Shown in pieces: positions 53,061 through 63,561 of a stretch of 64,000 bases of DNA (positions within the stretch are counted from its first letter, which is position 1; every line of letters begins with the position of its first letter). The stretch is from Channallabes apus. Taxonomy: Eukaryota > Chordata > Actinopteri > Siluriformes > Clariidae. The DNA lies in assembly GCA_030522415.1 (NCBI GenBank), contig CM060121.1, forward strand, positions 6,228,476 through 6,292,475, read 5' to 3'. Both the position numbers and the translations under genes were made by a program. Below the pieces are notes generated by a model. It saw nothing but the letters and a program-made list of their open reading frames with translations. It did no database searches and had not been told where the DNA came from.

Positions 53061-53905
53061 TTTGTCCAGAGAACAGTTCTCTCTCTGTACTTGCTATAGA
53101 TCACTTGCTGGTCATGCGTGATGAGAAACTACAGTACAAGAGCAAGATGAAGCCCCTTTTACAGCACTAATAGCAACTTTACTGAGAAATAGAGGAAGTT
53201 CTCTGGTTACTATTGCAATTGCTCACTTCCTGTATACACTGATCAACCACTGCAAGGTGAACTGAAAAACATTAATTGTCAACTATACAACAACAAACTG
53301 GTGACAGAATCATGGGCACCCAAGGCGTACCCATGCAAGCAGGGACTAAAGCACAATCCATCTAGTCCAATTCCCCTGAAAAGCCAATACAGCCCAAATT
53401 CCCCAAAACATCCACGCTGATACAAAGGCACCATAACACCCAGTGCACCACAGTCCACCATGTGCAGAACTCAGCAAGCAAAGAGTTCAAGGCCGCTGAC
53501 CAAATTCCCCAGATCCCAACCCAACTGAGAATCCATGGGATATGCCAGATAAACAAGCCAGAAAGATAGGGACACAATGGAACAATAAGAATTTTCTTTA
53601 GTTGGACAATATACCTGTTTCTGTGTGATTATAAGTGCTTATATACTGTACAATCGACAGTCAAGCTGGTAACCTAGTGTTAAGAAACTGCTTCAGAATC
53701 AACTAATACTGTATATCCCCTTCATTTTAATATACAGTACACAGCTTAGATCTCTTGACTTGTAAGTGAGAACTGGTCACCTCTCCATTCAGTTTGAATG
53801 TCCTTTAAGGAAATATTTTTTGTCACAAACACTTTTATGATCTATAAACCTTTCACAGCCTTACACAACTAGAACAATTTGGTCATCATAGTCACAGAAA
53901 CTGGA
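53061..53905 (-). promoter_or_regulatory. 5' flank of gene 3, conserved block split by an insertion
   Basis: 53061-53235 and 53590-53905 match the flanks of the other genes (AGAGGAAGTTCTCTGG, CTCACTTCCTGTATAC; then CTTGACTTGTAAGTGAGAAC and TCTATAAACCTTTC). Between them, 53236-53585 is unrelated DNA resembling a fish DNA element (TGATCAACCACTGCAAGGTG). Promoter role is inferred. Confidence 0.6.
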
Positions 53906-54394
53906 TAATTGTAGATGACAATGTTGTTAGTGTCCGATATCATGGTTTTAAGTCCCAGTTCACTTAATATGAGTTCAAATAAATTTTTGTTTGTTTGTTT
54001 TTTCTTTAGCTAATCTAAACTTCAAAATTAAACTTAAATCCATTTCTCTGAGTTAGTTTTTTTTTATTTTATTTCAAGACATATTTTCCCATCACTACAG
54101 ACTCTTAAAATCTGATTTTTTTAAGTTGAACAGTGATTAATTTTTAGCATCCGAAAAGCCACAGCTCCCTTGAAATAAAACTACAAGCACATCAGACCAG
54201 CTACTTGCATTATTGTAGAATGGCCTCTTCTTTATTCATAAAACTCTATTCTATTGCTTGTAATACATGACATTGTAAATCATCTAAACACAGCTCAGCT
54301 AAGATTAATATCATTATTAATTTATACTATCATTCTTGTAAAAAAAATTTTTTTAAAGACAAAAAGCTGAACTTGCGTTGTGTTTAATACTTTG

Positions 54395-54630
54395 TTGTTG
54401 GTCTTTCAGCTGCTCCTGGCAAAGGATCACCACAGTGGACCATCCGATCCACACAAAAGTTTGGCACAGGTTTGGCTCATGGCCTTTTCTTGCAACCCTC
54501 CCATTTTATCTGGGCTTGGGACTGGTACTGCATCTAGTGGCTGGGATTTAGGCATTGGCTGGGAACCGTACCTCGGCCTCCCACATGGCAGGCAAGTAAC
54601 CTACCACTGAGTCACCAATGCCCTAATGGT
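54395..54630 (-). mobile_element. tRNA-derived SINE, minus orientation
   Basis: On the minus strand: GTGACTCAGTGGTAGG (box A) and a decayed box B, then a body ending GGATCGGATGGTCC and a tail with CAGCTGAAAGACC. Same family as 7413-7665. Confidence 0.75.
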
Positions 54631-54744
54631 GTTTAACACTTTAATATACTGTTTGTTGAATCTATGCCACAAACAATTTTTGCAGTTCTGAAGGCAAAAG
54701 GGAACACAGCAGATGAGTATCACTCTCACATCGTCTACACCGCT

Positions 54745-55300
54745 TTATCCTTTAGAGTCATGGGGACCCTTCCAGCTCTCTCTGTGGGCGCGGCCACAGA
54801 TAGGAGTCCTCTCTGACATCTGGCGGCTGGGCGACTTTCCCCGGCTGGGAACAGGGGCCGTGACGTGTAACCCCTTTTGTGGCCTTTTCTCCCTCGGTGG
54901 CAGGATCATGATATCTGGCTCCATGTGAGAGCTGAAGAGCTGCGGGAGCTCCGACAGTGAGCTTGTGGCTGTCCTTGGTGCGGCGATCAAAGGTGTACTC
55001 ATCTCTTTGATGACCCTGGGGCTTGTCCCATTGCACCGTTTGCTTTCCTCTCTTCCATGCTATAGTGCACGCGTCGCACTCTCCGGTCTGCAGAGTCGAG
55101 TATCCCAACAGACCCCGAGCTACACTCCCTGCTGTGTTCTATAGCATGGAGAGAAGCCAGGGATCAATTAATGAAGATGCCTCACCAGCCAGGACTATTT
55201 TCGCATCCCTGCCCCTTTGCACACCTGCAGACCCTCTGCACACCTGCAGAAGGGGTCCCCCTACCTGGTGAGCTTCAGAGTCAGCGAGGAGCGATAGTAG
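54745..55300 (-). other. GC-rich piece with an unidentified minus-strand frame
   Basis: An open minus-strand frame (55002-54745) encodes MSTPLIAAPRTATSSLSELP and further Pro/Arg/Ser-rich text. Upstream, at about 55060, ATG GAA GAG AGG could be a start in a neighbouring frame. The left 30 bases are SINE-like. It may be a processed pseudogene fragment or part of a retroelement. I do not recognise it. Confidence 0.35.
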
Positions 55301-55339
55301 ATTTGGGCGTATGCCCATCACAGACGCACGCCGTGACAC

Positions 55340-55400
55340 CCATACAATGGAACCTTGGATTACGATCATAATTCGTTCCAGGAGCATCTCGGAAACAAAG
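55340..55400. mobile_element. mariner/Tigger-type end fragment
   Basis: CAATGGAACCTTGGATTACG followed by ATCATAATTCGTTCCAGGAG, a terminal sequence I know from mariner or Tigger-type elements of vertebrates. A related start (GTTGGATTACGAGTAACGC) is at 28623. Confidence 0.55.
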
Positions 55401-56210
55401 CTCTGTCGTGATTTCATATTTAGCTCCAAAGCTTTGGAATAGCCTTCCAGACAGTGTTCGGGGAGCAGACACGGTTTCCCAGTTCAAAAGTAGACTCAAG
55501 ACACATCTTTTTAATCTGGCATACACATAACTCATCCCATAATCTCATACTCCAGTACACCTATACCGAATGGCAACTACGCTAATTCTCCCCATCTGTT
55601 CTGTATTTCTCTACCCATCCCGAGGCATCAGGAGATTTTGCCAGCTTCAGTAGACAAAGGCCGACCCTGCGAGGTTCCTGAGGCATCCAGAGAAGGACCA
55701 GCTCCAGCTGGATTCAGCTTTATGATGGTTGGAGCTACACATGCTGCTCCTGTGATCCAGACCTCAACTGCCCTCTGCACCTACTGACTCGTCCCTATGC
55801 TGAACTGGTTTTCATGTCAATTTAAATAATTTCTGTCATATTGAATCTTCACCTGCACAACACACAAGATGTTATATCATTTCTATCTGTTATCACCCAA
55901 ATGAGGATGGGTTCCCTGTTGAGGCTGGTTCCTCTCAAGGTTTCTTCCTAATGCCATCTCAGGGAGTTTTCCTTGCCACCGTCGCCGTCACCCTTGGCTT
56001 GCTCATCAGAGACATTTCATTCATCCGTCTCATTATTATCTACACATTTTTCTCACACATACACACTTCCAATTATTTTCTTTTCTAAAATTATTATTAT
56101 TTTTTTTTTTTTTGTAAATTTTCTTTCATTTTTGTGAAGCGGCTTTGAGACAATGACCATTGTTAAAAGCGCTATATAAATAAAATTGAATTGAAAAATT
56201 GAATTGAATT
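55400..56210 (+). mobile_element. LINE 3' end: last coding piece and 3' UTR
   Basis: 55407-55530 encodes the RT C-terminus (SYLAPKLWNSLPDSVRG to THLFNLAYT, then TAA). A long 3' UTR follows with GGTTCCTCTCAAGG, GGGAGTTTTCCTTGCCACC and the end AAAAGCGCTATATAAATAAA-ATTGAATTGAA. Same family as the minus fragment at 37655-38060. Strongly 5' truncated. Confidence 0.87.
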
Positions 56211-56212
56211 TA

Positions 56213-56215
<3 letters not shown>

Positions 56216-56278
<63 letters not shown>
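56216..56278. repeat. (GT)n microsatellite
   Basis: GT tract seeded directly at the 3' end of the LINE. Confidence 0.95.
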
Positions 56279-56280
<2 letters not shown>

Positions 56281-56284
56281 GGCG

Positions 56285-56865
56285 AGAGGAGAAGGGGAAG
56301 AGTACAGTGTTTAATGACGCGCACACACACACAAAAATTGCAGGCTAAGAGAGAGAGAGAGAAAATGGATCTTTAACCTCTCTAATGACACCTGCTTTTG
56401 CTTTACAGCGCATGCAGGTACTGTTAATTATGTGTGCACGTGTGTAAAGCAAAAGCCAGTGTCATTCAATTCCGATGAAAGAGAAAAACCATTAACTCAG
56501 TTGTGATCCCATGACGCTCACCGTCAAAACAAGAAGTGCATGCGTGCAACATGTTACTCTGTACTTTTTATTAAATTTTTTTGCTCTAGATCTGTCCAGA
56601 TCACCTGGACAAGGAAAGAGCCTCATCATTTCCTTTTTCTCTGTCAAAAAAAAGACATCTGTATCACTGTGTCACATTTGCGGACATGAAAAATGGAGAA
56701 GTGAGGGTCACATTCATAACTGCAAGTGACTTTAATATGAGGCTAATGTGGACACTCAGTCCTCTGTAACAGCATGTACAGTATGCACACACTGATACGT
56801 CTCTCACATCACAAGTACATGTAACCAAACAGTGGATGATATTTCAGGAAAAAAATGAGTAAACA
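56285..56865. other. gene-free stretch
   Basis: CA and GA short repeats; TGCTTTTGCTTTACA near 56394 has an inverse partner (TGTAAAGCAAAAGCC) near 56442, a small hairpin. No gene. Confidence 0.5.
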
Positions 56866-56869
56866 AATG

Positions 56870-57125
56870 AGTAAAAAAGGAATTTTAGTCTGACAATAAA
56901 CATCTCTCTGTTTCTGAGTTAAAATGTTTCTTAATTAACATAAGGCATTTTAATGTTCACAGCATAGTTGTCTCTTGACTTGTAAGTGAGAACTTGTCAC
57001 CTTTAAGGTTAGCAACAGTGTGGTTTAAATGCCTTTTAAATATTTTTCTTACGCCCACTGACATTGTCTATAAATTCCTCACCGCAGCCAGGACATTTTG
57101 GTCTTATCAGCTTTCTTTCTGCCAC
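56870..57125 (-). promoter_or_regulatory. orphan copy of the cluster's upstream block
   Basis: CTTGACTTGTAAGTGAGAAC, TTTTAATGTTCACAGCATAG and TCTATAAATTCCTCACC with GCCAGGACATTTTGGTC match the far upstream flank of gene 3 (53590-53905). No signal exon is found on its lower side before gene 3, so it is a duplicate or a relic. Confidence 0.6.
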
Positions 57126-57539
57126 TGTCTTCCTTAAATATGCGTACTACATACGTTGAAACCTTACGGTTTTAATGTTGAGCCATGTCCACTTCTGAAA
57201 GCACCTACATGTGAAGGTCAGAACTGGACTGTGGAGCAATGGAAGAAGTTGGTCTGATGGATCATGAATTTCTTTTAAACCATGTGGACAGCTCATGTGT
57301 GCACGTCACTTACCTAAGGAAGAAATTGCAACGGGTGCATTTTGCGACCACCCAAAAATATCTGACTTTCTGTTAAGTAGAGCCCATGACATGCAATGCC
57401 AAAGTTGTTCAGTTGTTCAACTCTGTGCATCACACAATCTGTTTTTTTTCAGCATGTTAAGACCTCCAAAAAGCCATCGCTGCCCAACTTGATTACTCTT
57501 TACTTGGGTTATCTTTGTATCTTTGATACCTATCAGATA

Positions 57540-57540
<1 letters not shown>
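57126..57540. other. gene-free stretch
   Basis: About 57205-57420 has decayed text (GGACTGTGGAGCAATGGAAGA, GTCTGATGGATCATGAATTT) of the style of Tc1 transposases, with no intact frame. Confidence 0.45.

Positions 57541-57541
<1 letters not shown>

Positions 57542-57622
<81 letters not shown>
57542..57622. repeat. (GT)n microsatellite
   Basis: Long pure GT tract, followed by degenerate GT-rich text to about 57715. Confidence 0.97.
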
Positions 57623-57924
57623 ATGCATGTGTGTGTGTTGTTTATGTGTATATGTGTGATCTAAGAGTATCTATGAGTCTTTGTGCACATGCGTGTCTGT
57701 GTATGTGGGTGTGTGATGGCCCAAAAGAGGTGTGTGGTTCACCTGGGTTGCAATGGTACTGAGTGCTGGGGCCCGCTCACAGTTGCTTGCAACTATATTT
57801 AAATTTTTTCAACGATTCTGGGCTCAATGTCAACGTTACACAATGTCATGTCACTAAATGTAATGTCACTGAACATGTGACTGAATATAATGTCACACAG
57901 AAATTATTAAAGTTATTTAAATTT

Positions 57925-58075
57925 TAGGCACTGGCTTCCTGTAGCTGCCCCCATCAAATTCAAAATGCTGATGCTTGCCTACAAAGCTAAAAATGACCCA
58001 GCAACCCACTTACCTCTCTCCCCTTTTATTACACCACGCACTGCACAACGTTCCCTCTGATCCTCCAGCACTTTA
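57925..58075 (+). pseudogene. LINE reverse transcriptase C-terminal fragment
   Basis: Plus strand encodes HWLPVAAPIKFKMLMLAYKA and PATHLPLSPF, the conserved post-RT region of L2/CR1/Rex-type LINEs. Short and isolated. Confidence 0.75.
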
Positions 58076-58209
58076 ATTCTCATATGAGTCAAATCATACA
58101 TAAAATAAGTAATTTATGGTCTTTTAACTTACGATTAAATAATAATAATATGAAGCGCGATATTATGCTTGAGGTTTCTCCATGTTGAATACGAATTGAT
58201 AACCATGAC

Positions 58210-58475
58210 TTTACTGTCAAAAATACGTCACAGGCTTGCAGGCTTTATGTATCAAGCAGAAGATACATCGATTTCACAAACTGCGCATGTGGTTGTACTA
58301 TTTTTGACTTGGAGGCGGCAAGATGACAGTGTAACAGAGATGGGACAAAATCTGTTGTAATATAATTTTCTTACTATATTATGAACGCATGAGCAGTTTG
58401 TGAAAACGATGTATCTTCTGCTCAATGCATAAAGCCTTCGACCCTGTGACGTATTTTTGACAGCTTCCTTGCCCC
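58210..58475. repeat. foldback repeat
   Basis: Arms of about 75 bases: left about 58215-58290 and right about 58395-58472, sharing CTGTCAAAAATACGTCACAG, AGGCTTTATG and CAGAAGATACATCG in opposite orientation. The loop is about 100 bases. No target duplication is obvious. Confidence 0.88.
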
Positions 58476-58864
58476 ATATATAATGACAGTAAATGAGATT
58501 ACATATGACAGAGCTATGCCAAGGGGACTTGGGGCACTTTATGGGGTAAACCCTGGACAGGGTGCTTTTCCGTTGCAGGCCACAGAAGTGCACACTTACG
58601 CACCCAACCACCCAAAGGAGGTGCCAAAACTGCTAAACACTAGACTATAGACTACTGTGCCACCTATTCATCCACTATTTAGCCAATGTTATATTATACA
58701 AAAAACCTCTCATATTAACTTACAAAACATACATGTGAATATCAGTTAAATAACAGTATGGATGCCACATTTCTGAGATTGAATTTGTAGTTCTGACAAG
58801 TTGATGCAATGGCGCCATCTTGTGTATATATTACATACAGTATGTGATCGTATTGGGGTGTGTG

Positions 58865-59310
58865 GAACAGTCTTCTTCTTTGTTCTTTGTCTTTCGGCTG
58901 TTCCCTTTCAGGTGTCGCCACAGCAAATCATCTGGCTCCATTTAATCCTATCCTCTGCATCTTCTTCTCTCACCCCATCTAACTTCATGTCCTCTCTCAC
59001 TGCATCCATAAATCTCCTCTTTGGTCTTCCTCTAGACCTCCTGCCTGGCAGTTCCAACTTCAGAATCCTTCTTCCAATATGCTTACAATCTCTCCTCTGA
59101 ACATGTCCAAACCACCTCAATCTGGACTCTCTGACTTTATCCTCAAAACATCTAACATGGGTTGTCCCTCTGATGGACTCAATCTTGATCCTATACATCC
59201 TTGTTACTCCCAAGGAGAACCTCAAAATCTTCAGCTCTGCTACCTTCAACTCTGCCTCCTGTCTTTTCTTCAGTGCCACTGTCTCTAAGCCGTAGAGCAT
59301 CGCATAGCCG
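58865..59310 (-). pseudogene. RTE-type LINE 3' end with ORF2 C-terminus
   Basis: The minus frame encodes ILRFSLGVTRMYRIKIESIR, SRLRWFGHVQRR and GRRSRGRPKRRFMDAVREDM, the typical end of RTE-clade ORF2 proteins. The 3' end is GCTGTGGCGACACCTGAAAG followed by AGCCGAAAGACAAAG repeats. 5' truncated. Confidence 0.88.
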
Positions 59311-59478
59311 TAGAGTGGCCCATGAGAAGCCCATAACAAATAACTTGGACATGGATGAATTTGTGAAAGTTTTTGCAAAGGGAAATAGGAGACTGTTGTT
59401 GTAGAGTGGATTGGAGGGAAGAGAGCTGTTCATTTACTATAAAAAAAAAAAAAGAATTAAAAAAATAATAAATAATAA

Positions 59479-59482
<4 letters not shown>

Positions 59483-59527
<45 letters not shown>
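59483..59527. repeat. (TA)n microsatellite
   Basis: Pure TA tract after an A/T-rich run. Confidence 0.96.
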
Positions 59528-59529
<2 letters not shown>

Positions 59530-59999
59530 TAGATATAAATGTAAAGTAAATGTAGACCTTTATACTGTATCTAGCCTTTAGATTATATCGTGTATCAGAA
59601 AAAGTTTGCCAGATTAATATTCAAAAACGGTATAATAAAACTATCTAAGCTGAAAAAATATATACCTATAGAAGGCGAAATGTCTGCTTTTATATAAACT
59701 AATGAAAAAAAATTAGAAGATGTAATTCGTATGAAAAGTGGATTTTTGGCGCATCCACTGCTGCGGAGACGACGAGATGACATGATTACCTTCATTACTA
59801 ATTTATCAGTGAATTTTTTAAATGGTCAGTGTCAGTCTGCTTGCATTTTTTCCCGACTCATTCATAATCATTAGTCTACTTCTGCCAGTGCGCTCTGGAA
59901 AACTTTATGCATGCGGTTGAGTGCTGATTAGACTACGTAGGAAATTAAAGAGGAGGATCACGAACACGAATAAAAATCCCGAGCCCAAACCTCTTCTTC

Positions 60000-60362
60000 T
60001 TCTGTACCGCTTTATCCTCTATTCAGGGTCGCGGGGGACCTGGAGCCTATCCCAGGAGACTTCGGGCACTAGGCGGGGTACACCCTGGACAGGGTGCCAA
60101 TCCATCGCAGGGCACACACACATACGCACATTCACACACTCATTCACACACTACGGTCAATTTGGGAACGCCAATTAGCCTAACCTGCATATCTTTGGAC
60201 TGTGGGAGGAAACCGGAGTACCCGGAGGAAACCCACCAAGCACGGGGAGAACATGCAAACTCCATGCACACAGAGACGGGAATCGAGCCTGGCCAGGGAA
60301 TCGAACCCAGACCCTGGAGGTGCAAGGCGACGGTGCTAACCACTACACCACCGTGCCGCCAG
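60000..60362 (-). mobile_element. tRNA-derived SINE, minus orientation
   Basis: On the minus strand: GGCGGCACGGTGGTGTAGTG and GGTTAGCACCGTCGCC (box A region), GGTTCGATTCCC (box B), then GAGTTTGCATGTTCTCCCC and the end GACCCTGAATAGAGGATAAA. Best-preserved copy of the family in the window. Confidence 0.87.
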
Positions 60363-60364
60363 CC

Positions 60365-60990
60365 CAAACCTCATTTAAATTAAATTAACAAATATAAGTA
60401 AAAAACAATGTTTTTAAAATAGAAAACATTTATAAACTCATTCCGAGATGAGGCTGCGTTGGCCCAGTGTTATGTGCAGAGTGCCAGGAGATTTCCTGAA
60501 GTTCAAATAATTTTTTTATAAATAGACGCTACTGATGGAGGTTTTGAGCTGTATACACACACATTCTTGACTTGTGACCCAATAACAGTAATATTTTGAA
60601 CATTTTGCAGGCTGCCATTTGGAGAAACGAGAGAATAATGAATAAACCAGTTGTTGGGTCAAAATAACCCAACCAGGTGTTTATTTGTAAATGAACTACT
60701 ATACCACTACTATACATCTCAACATGAGCAACACAACAATGTGTTTAAAGTACCCGAAATAACACAGAACTTAAATAACAATAGACAGATACAGAGATAC
60801 GCTATATAACCGTTTATACTTTGTACAAATAAAATTGTCAGCTAGTGAACTTTATCTACACAACATTTAACCAATTACTCAGTTACTCATTATTGTACAG
60901 TAAATATCAATAGTTCTGGTTCAGATTTTTCATGGTTCTTGTATAAAGTACTCATGTGGAAATTACCATTATTACTGTATTTCTTCGGTA
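60365..60990. other. gene-free AT-rich stretch
   Basis: Nothing recognised. Confidence 0.5.
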
Positions 60991-63561
60991 CACTGTAAAA
61001 AGTGATTTTTTGACCTTGTAAATAATGGTAACATTATTTAAGTATGTTTTACAAACAAATACTATTTTGTCTTTTTACTTAAAAATGGCATGTTTAATTC
61101 AGTACATTACTTGCAGTTTCTTTGTCATTTATTATACTAAAATACATATGTAAATTTAAATACAATCGCCTCAGTAATATTTACTTAGTGTTTGCCATCT
61201 AATCAAATCACACCAAAAATGAACAACTTAAAGTAAAATTTACTCAGTTCGGCAAGGTAATGGACTACGTGCACGCAGACTCGTGACGTACTTCCGCTTT
61301 GGCTCCGAAGTTTGAAGCGGCGCGCACAGAGGAAAGGAAGAGAGATTTCACCACAGCTAATGTGAATTTTACCACGGTAAGTTATTAATATGCTAAGTAA
61401 TTATTTGAAATATGTTTGCAGAAAAGTGTAGAGTCATTAAGCTATCTGCAGTCCCAGTGGTTTGTGCCTACCGTTTCTTTTTTTTTTATTGAGGTACAAG
61501 TGCTAAAAGTGTTCGTGTTAACAGATGTTTGGATAACGTTAAAACTTAATCTTAGTTTTGTTAAAGAGAGTTAAATCATTACTAAATGAAGCTATTAATA
61601 TAGTTGACAGAGTTTGCGATTTGCACCACAATTCGTTATTAGCAAACCTATTAGCATCCGTGCAAACTTAGCTCGAGGCATTGCCCTGTCGTGTTCTAGC
61701 ATTCTGTCCCAGTAAAGTTCGAGCTGCCGAAATTAAATAATCACCCTGTTTTTCGCGTCTTAATCACACAGGATTAACGTTAGTTTTTAAAATGCACTTG
61801 TACAAGGCAAATATTACCTTGAACTTTATATTGTTTACCTCTACTATTGGGTATGATAGCTATATATAGAAATCGATAAGGTGACATACTGCACACTTTT
61901 GCAATTACATAAGTCTAAATGCTTGTTTAAATAAATCTTAATTAACAATCAACCTTATATAAGTTGTAAAGCCTAATACATTACTACAATACGTTACTAC
62001 AACACACCTCACAGATAGAAAGCAAATAAGTATGTATTCACATGTGTATCGTTTAACTGTAGGTGCCCGAGAATGAGGTGGTTATCACTAAATGTTTCTA
62101 TCTACTGTCTAATTGTGTATTAGTCTCATTATTGTAACTTAACAACATACAACTATTACAGCATACAGATACTGCTGAAGAAACTGCATATTGGGTTTAA
62201 ATATGCAGAAAATGCTAAATATACTGAAGACTAGTGGACAGTTTGTCTCAGAACAGGAACCCACTGAGGAAAATTGAAAAAGTGATACTGTACAGTATTT
62301 TAACCACTTTGCACTGATTTGTATATTTCACAGGATGTCAGCAGCAGAGACATGATTAAGGATACTTTCTCTAGTCATGTCATGAAAAGCATCGTACTGA
62401 GCAGATCTGTAGAAGAAGAAGTTGCTAGTATATCTGATGTCATCATTGTCATTGAGGGAACTGAGGTGCTGCTGGGATGTAAAAATCTCACAAATGCATG
62501 TCTTTCACTCATGGGCTGCATTTACTCCCTAAACTTAAGCTATCCCCCAAAGCTGAGAAACACATTTGAAGTGTTTCACAAAATCTTTCTTTGGTTAGAT
62601 GCTTTAAACTTTTCTCCAAAGGTTAACTCTTTGCATAGAAAGCTTCTAATGTAATCTACTAGTTGGGCACTACTTGCACTTATTTACACTACTTATGCTG
62701 TTTTACTGTTTTTTTGTGTGTGTGTGTGTGTGTGTGTTTTTTTTGCAAGAAAGGTTGTTCAGAAAACAACTACAACTTCAACTACAGTACTATTTAACAT
62801 AACCATTCTTATGCATTTTAAGTAAAGCTATTCTGCTGGAGACTATAGATGCAGAGATTTATTATTATTTTATTTTATGTTTTTGACCCTAGTTTAATCT
62901 TATTGAAATTAAAGTTAGCTAATGAAAGGCAGCTACTAGTTTGACATTATTTGCATTTTTATACTTTTGTATTTGATATCTGCAACTGAGATTGTTTTAA
63001 AATGTTCATGTTATATTTAAAGTTTTTATATGTTTAAATGTTTATGCATTTTAATGCACTGTGTGGTTGTTCTAAAAAAGTTTACTGGAGTAAAATGCAC
63101 TATAGTGTACCATTTACCAGAACCATCAAACAAATGCAGTTTTACTATTTTTTTATTTATTTCATGCTCTCATCTGTTAAGGAATCTCATAGAAATAAAA
63201 GATTTCAAGTAAAATGTATATCAGTGTTATTTTATTGACCACCATTTAAATACATAAACAACATCAAATAATGTTAAAATAATATTTAAAGTAAAGGTTA
63301 CTCTATTTAAAATAAGATAACTAGGATTATTGTGTAAAAAAAACATTTATAAGCATTCCTTAAGTAAAATATATAAACAAACAGTCAATACAGTTTACTG
63401 GGAAATTCCAAGTAAACTTTACTTTAGATTTTCTAATTAAAGCTACAGTTCTTTGTGTTTAGTTTTTACTTGGAAATTCTATTGAAATTACTCACATTTT
63501 CTAAGTGAAAAAACTTTCCTAACTTTTTTTAAGTAAATCCTACTCCAAATTTTTTTCAGTG
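60991..63561 (+). mobile_element. 2.6 kb element with short inverted ends and a coding exon
   Basis: Starts CACTGTAAAAAGTG after TA and ends with the inverse of CACTGAAAAAAATTTGG before TA, giving short inverted ends. A GC-richer stretch with CpG (about 61265-61330) followed by GGTAAGTT near 61377 looks like a first exon and donor. A coding last exon is at 62334-62654. The end type resembles 31343. Superfamily unknown. Confidence 0.55.
62334..62654 (+). CDS. last exon of an unidentified element-borne protein
   Basis: After acceptor TTTCACAG (62333) the frame reads DVSSRDMIKDTFSSHVMKSI, then VIIVIEGTEVLLGCKNLTNA, then CIYSLNLSYPPKLRNTFEVF and ends KVNSLHRKLLM and TAA at 62652-62654. This text resembles the C-terminus of fish proteins annotated as SAM-domain-containing protein 3-like, as far as I remember. 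The acceptor and open frame support a real exon. Upstream coding exons were not found, so the copy may be internally deleted. Confidence 0.55.
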   Translation, partial: DVSSRDMIKDTFSSHVMKSIVLSRSVEEEVASISDVIIVIEGTEVLLGCKNLTNACLSLMGCIYSLNLSYPPKLRNTFEVFHKIFLWLDALNFSPKVNSLHRKLLM

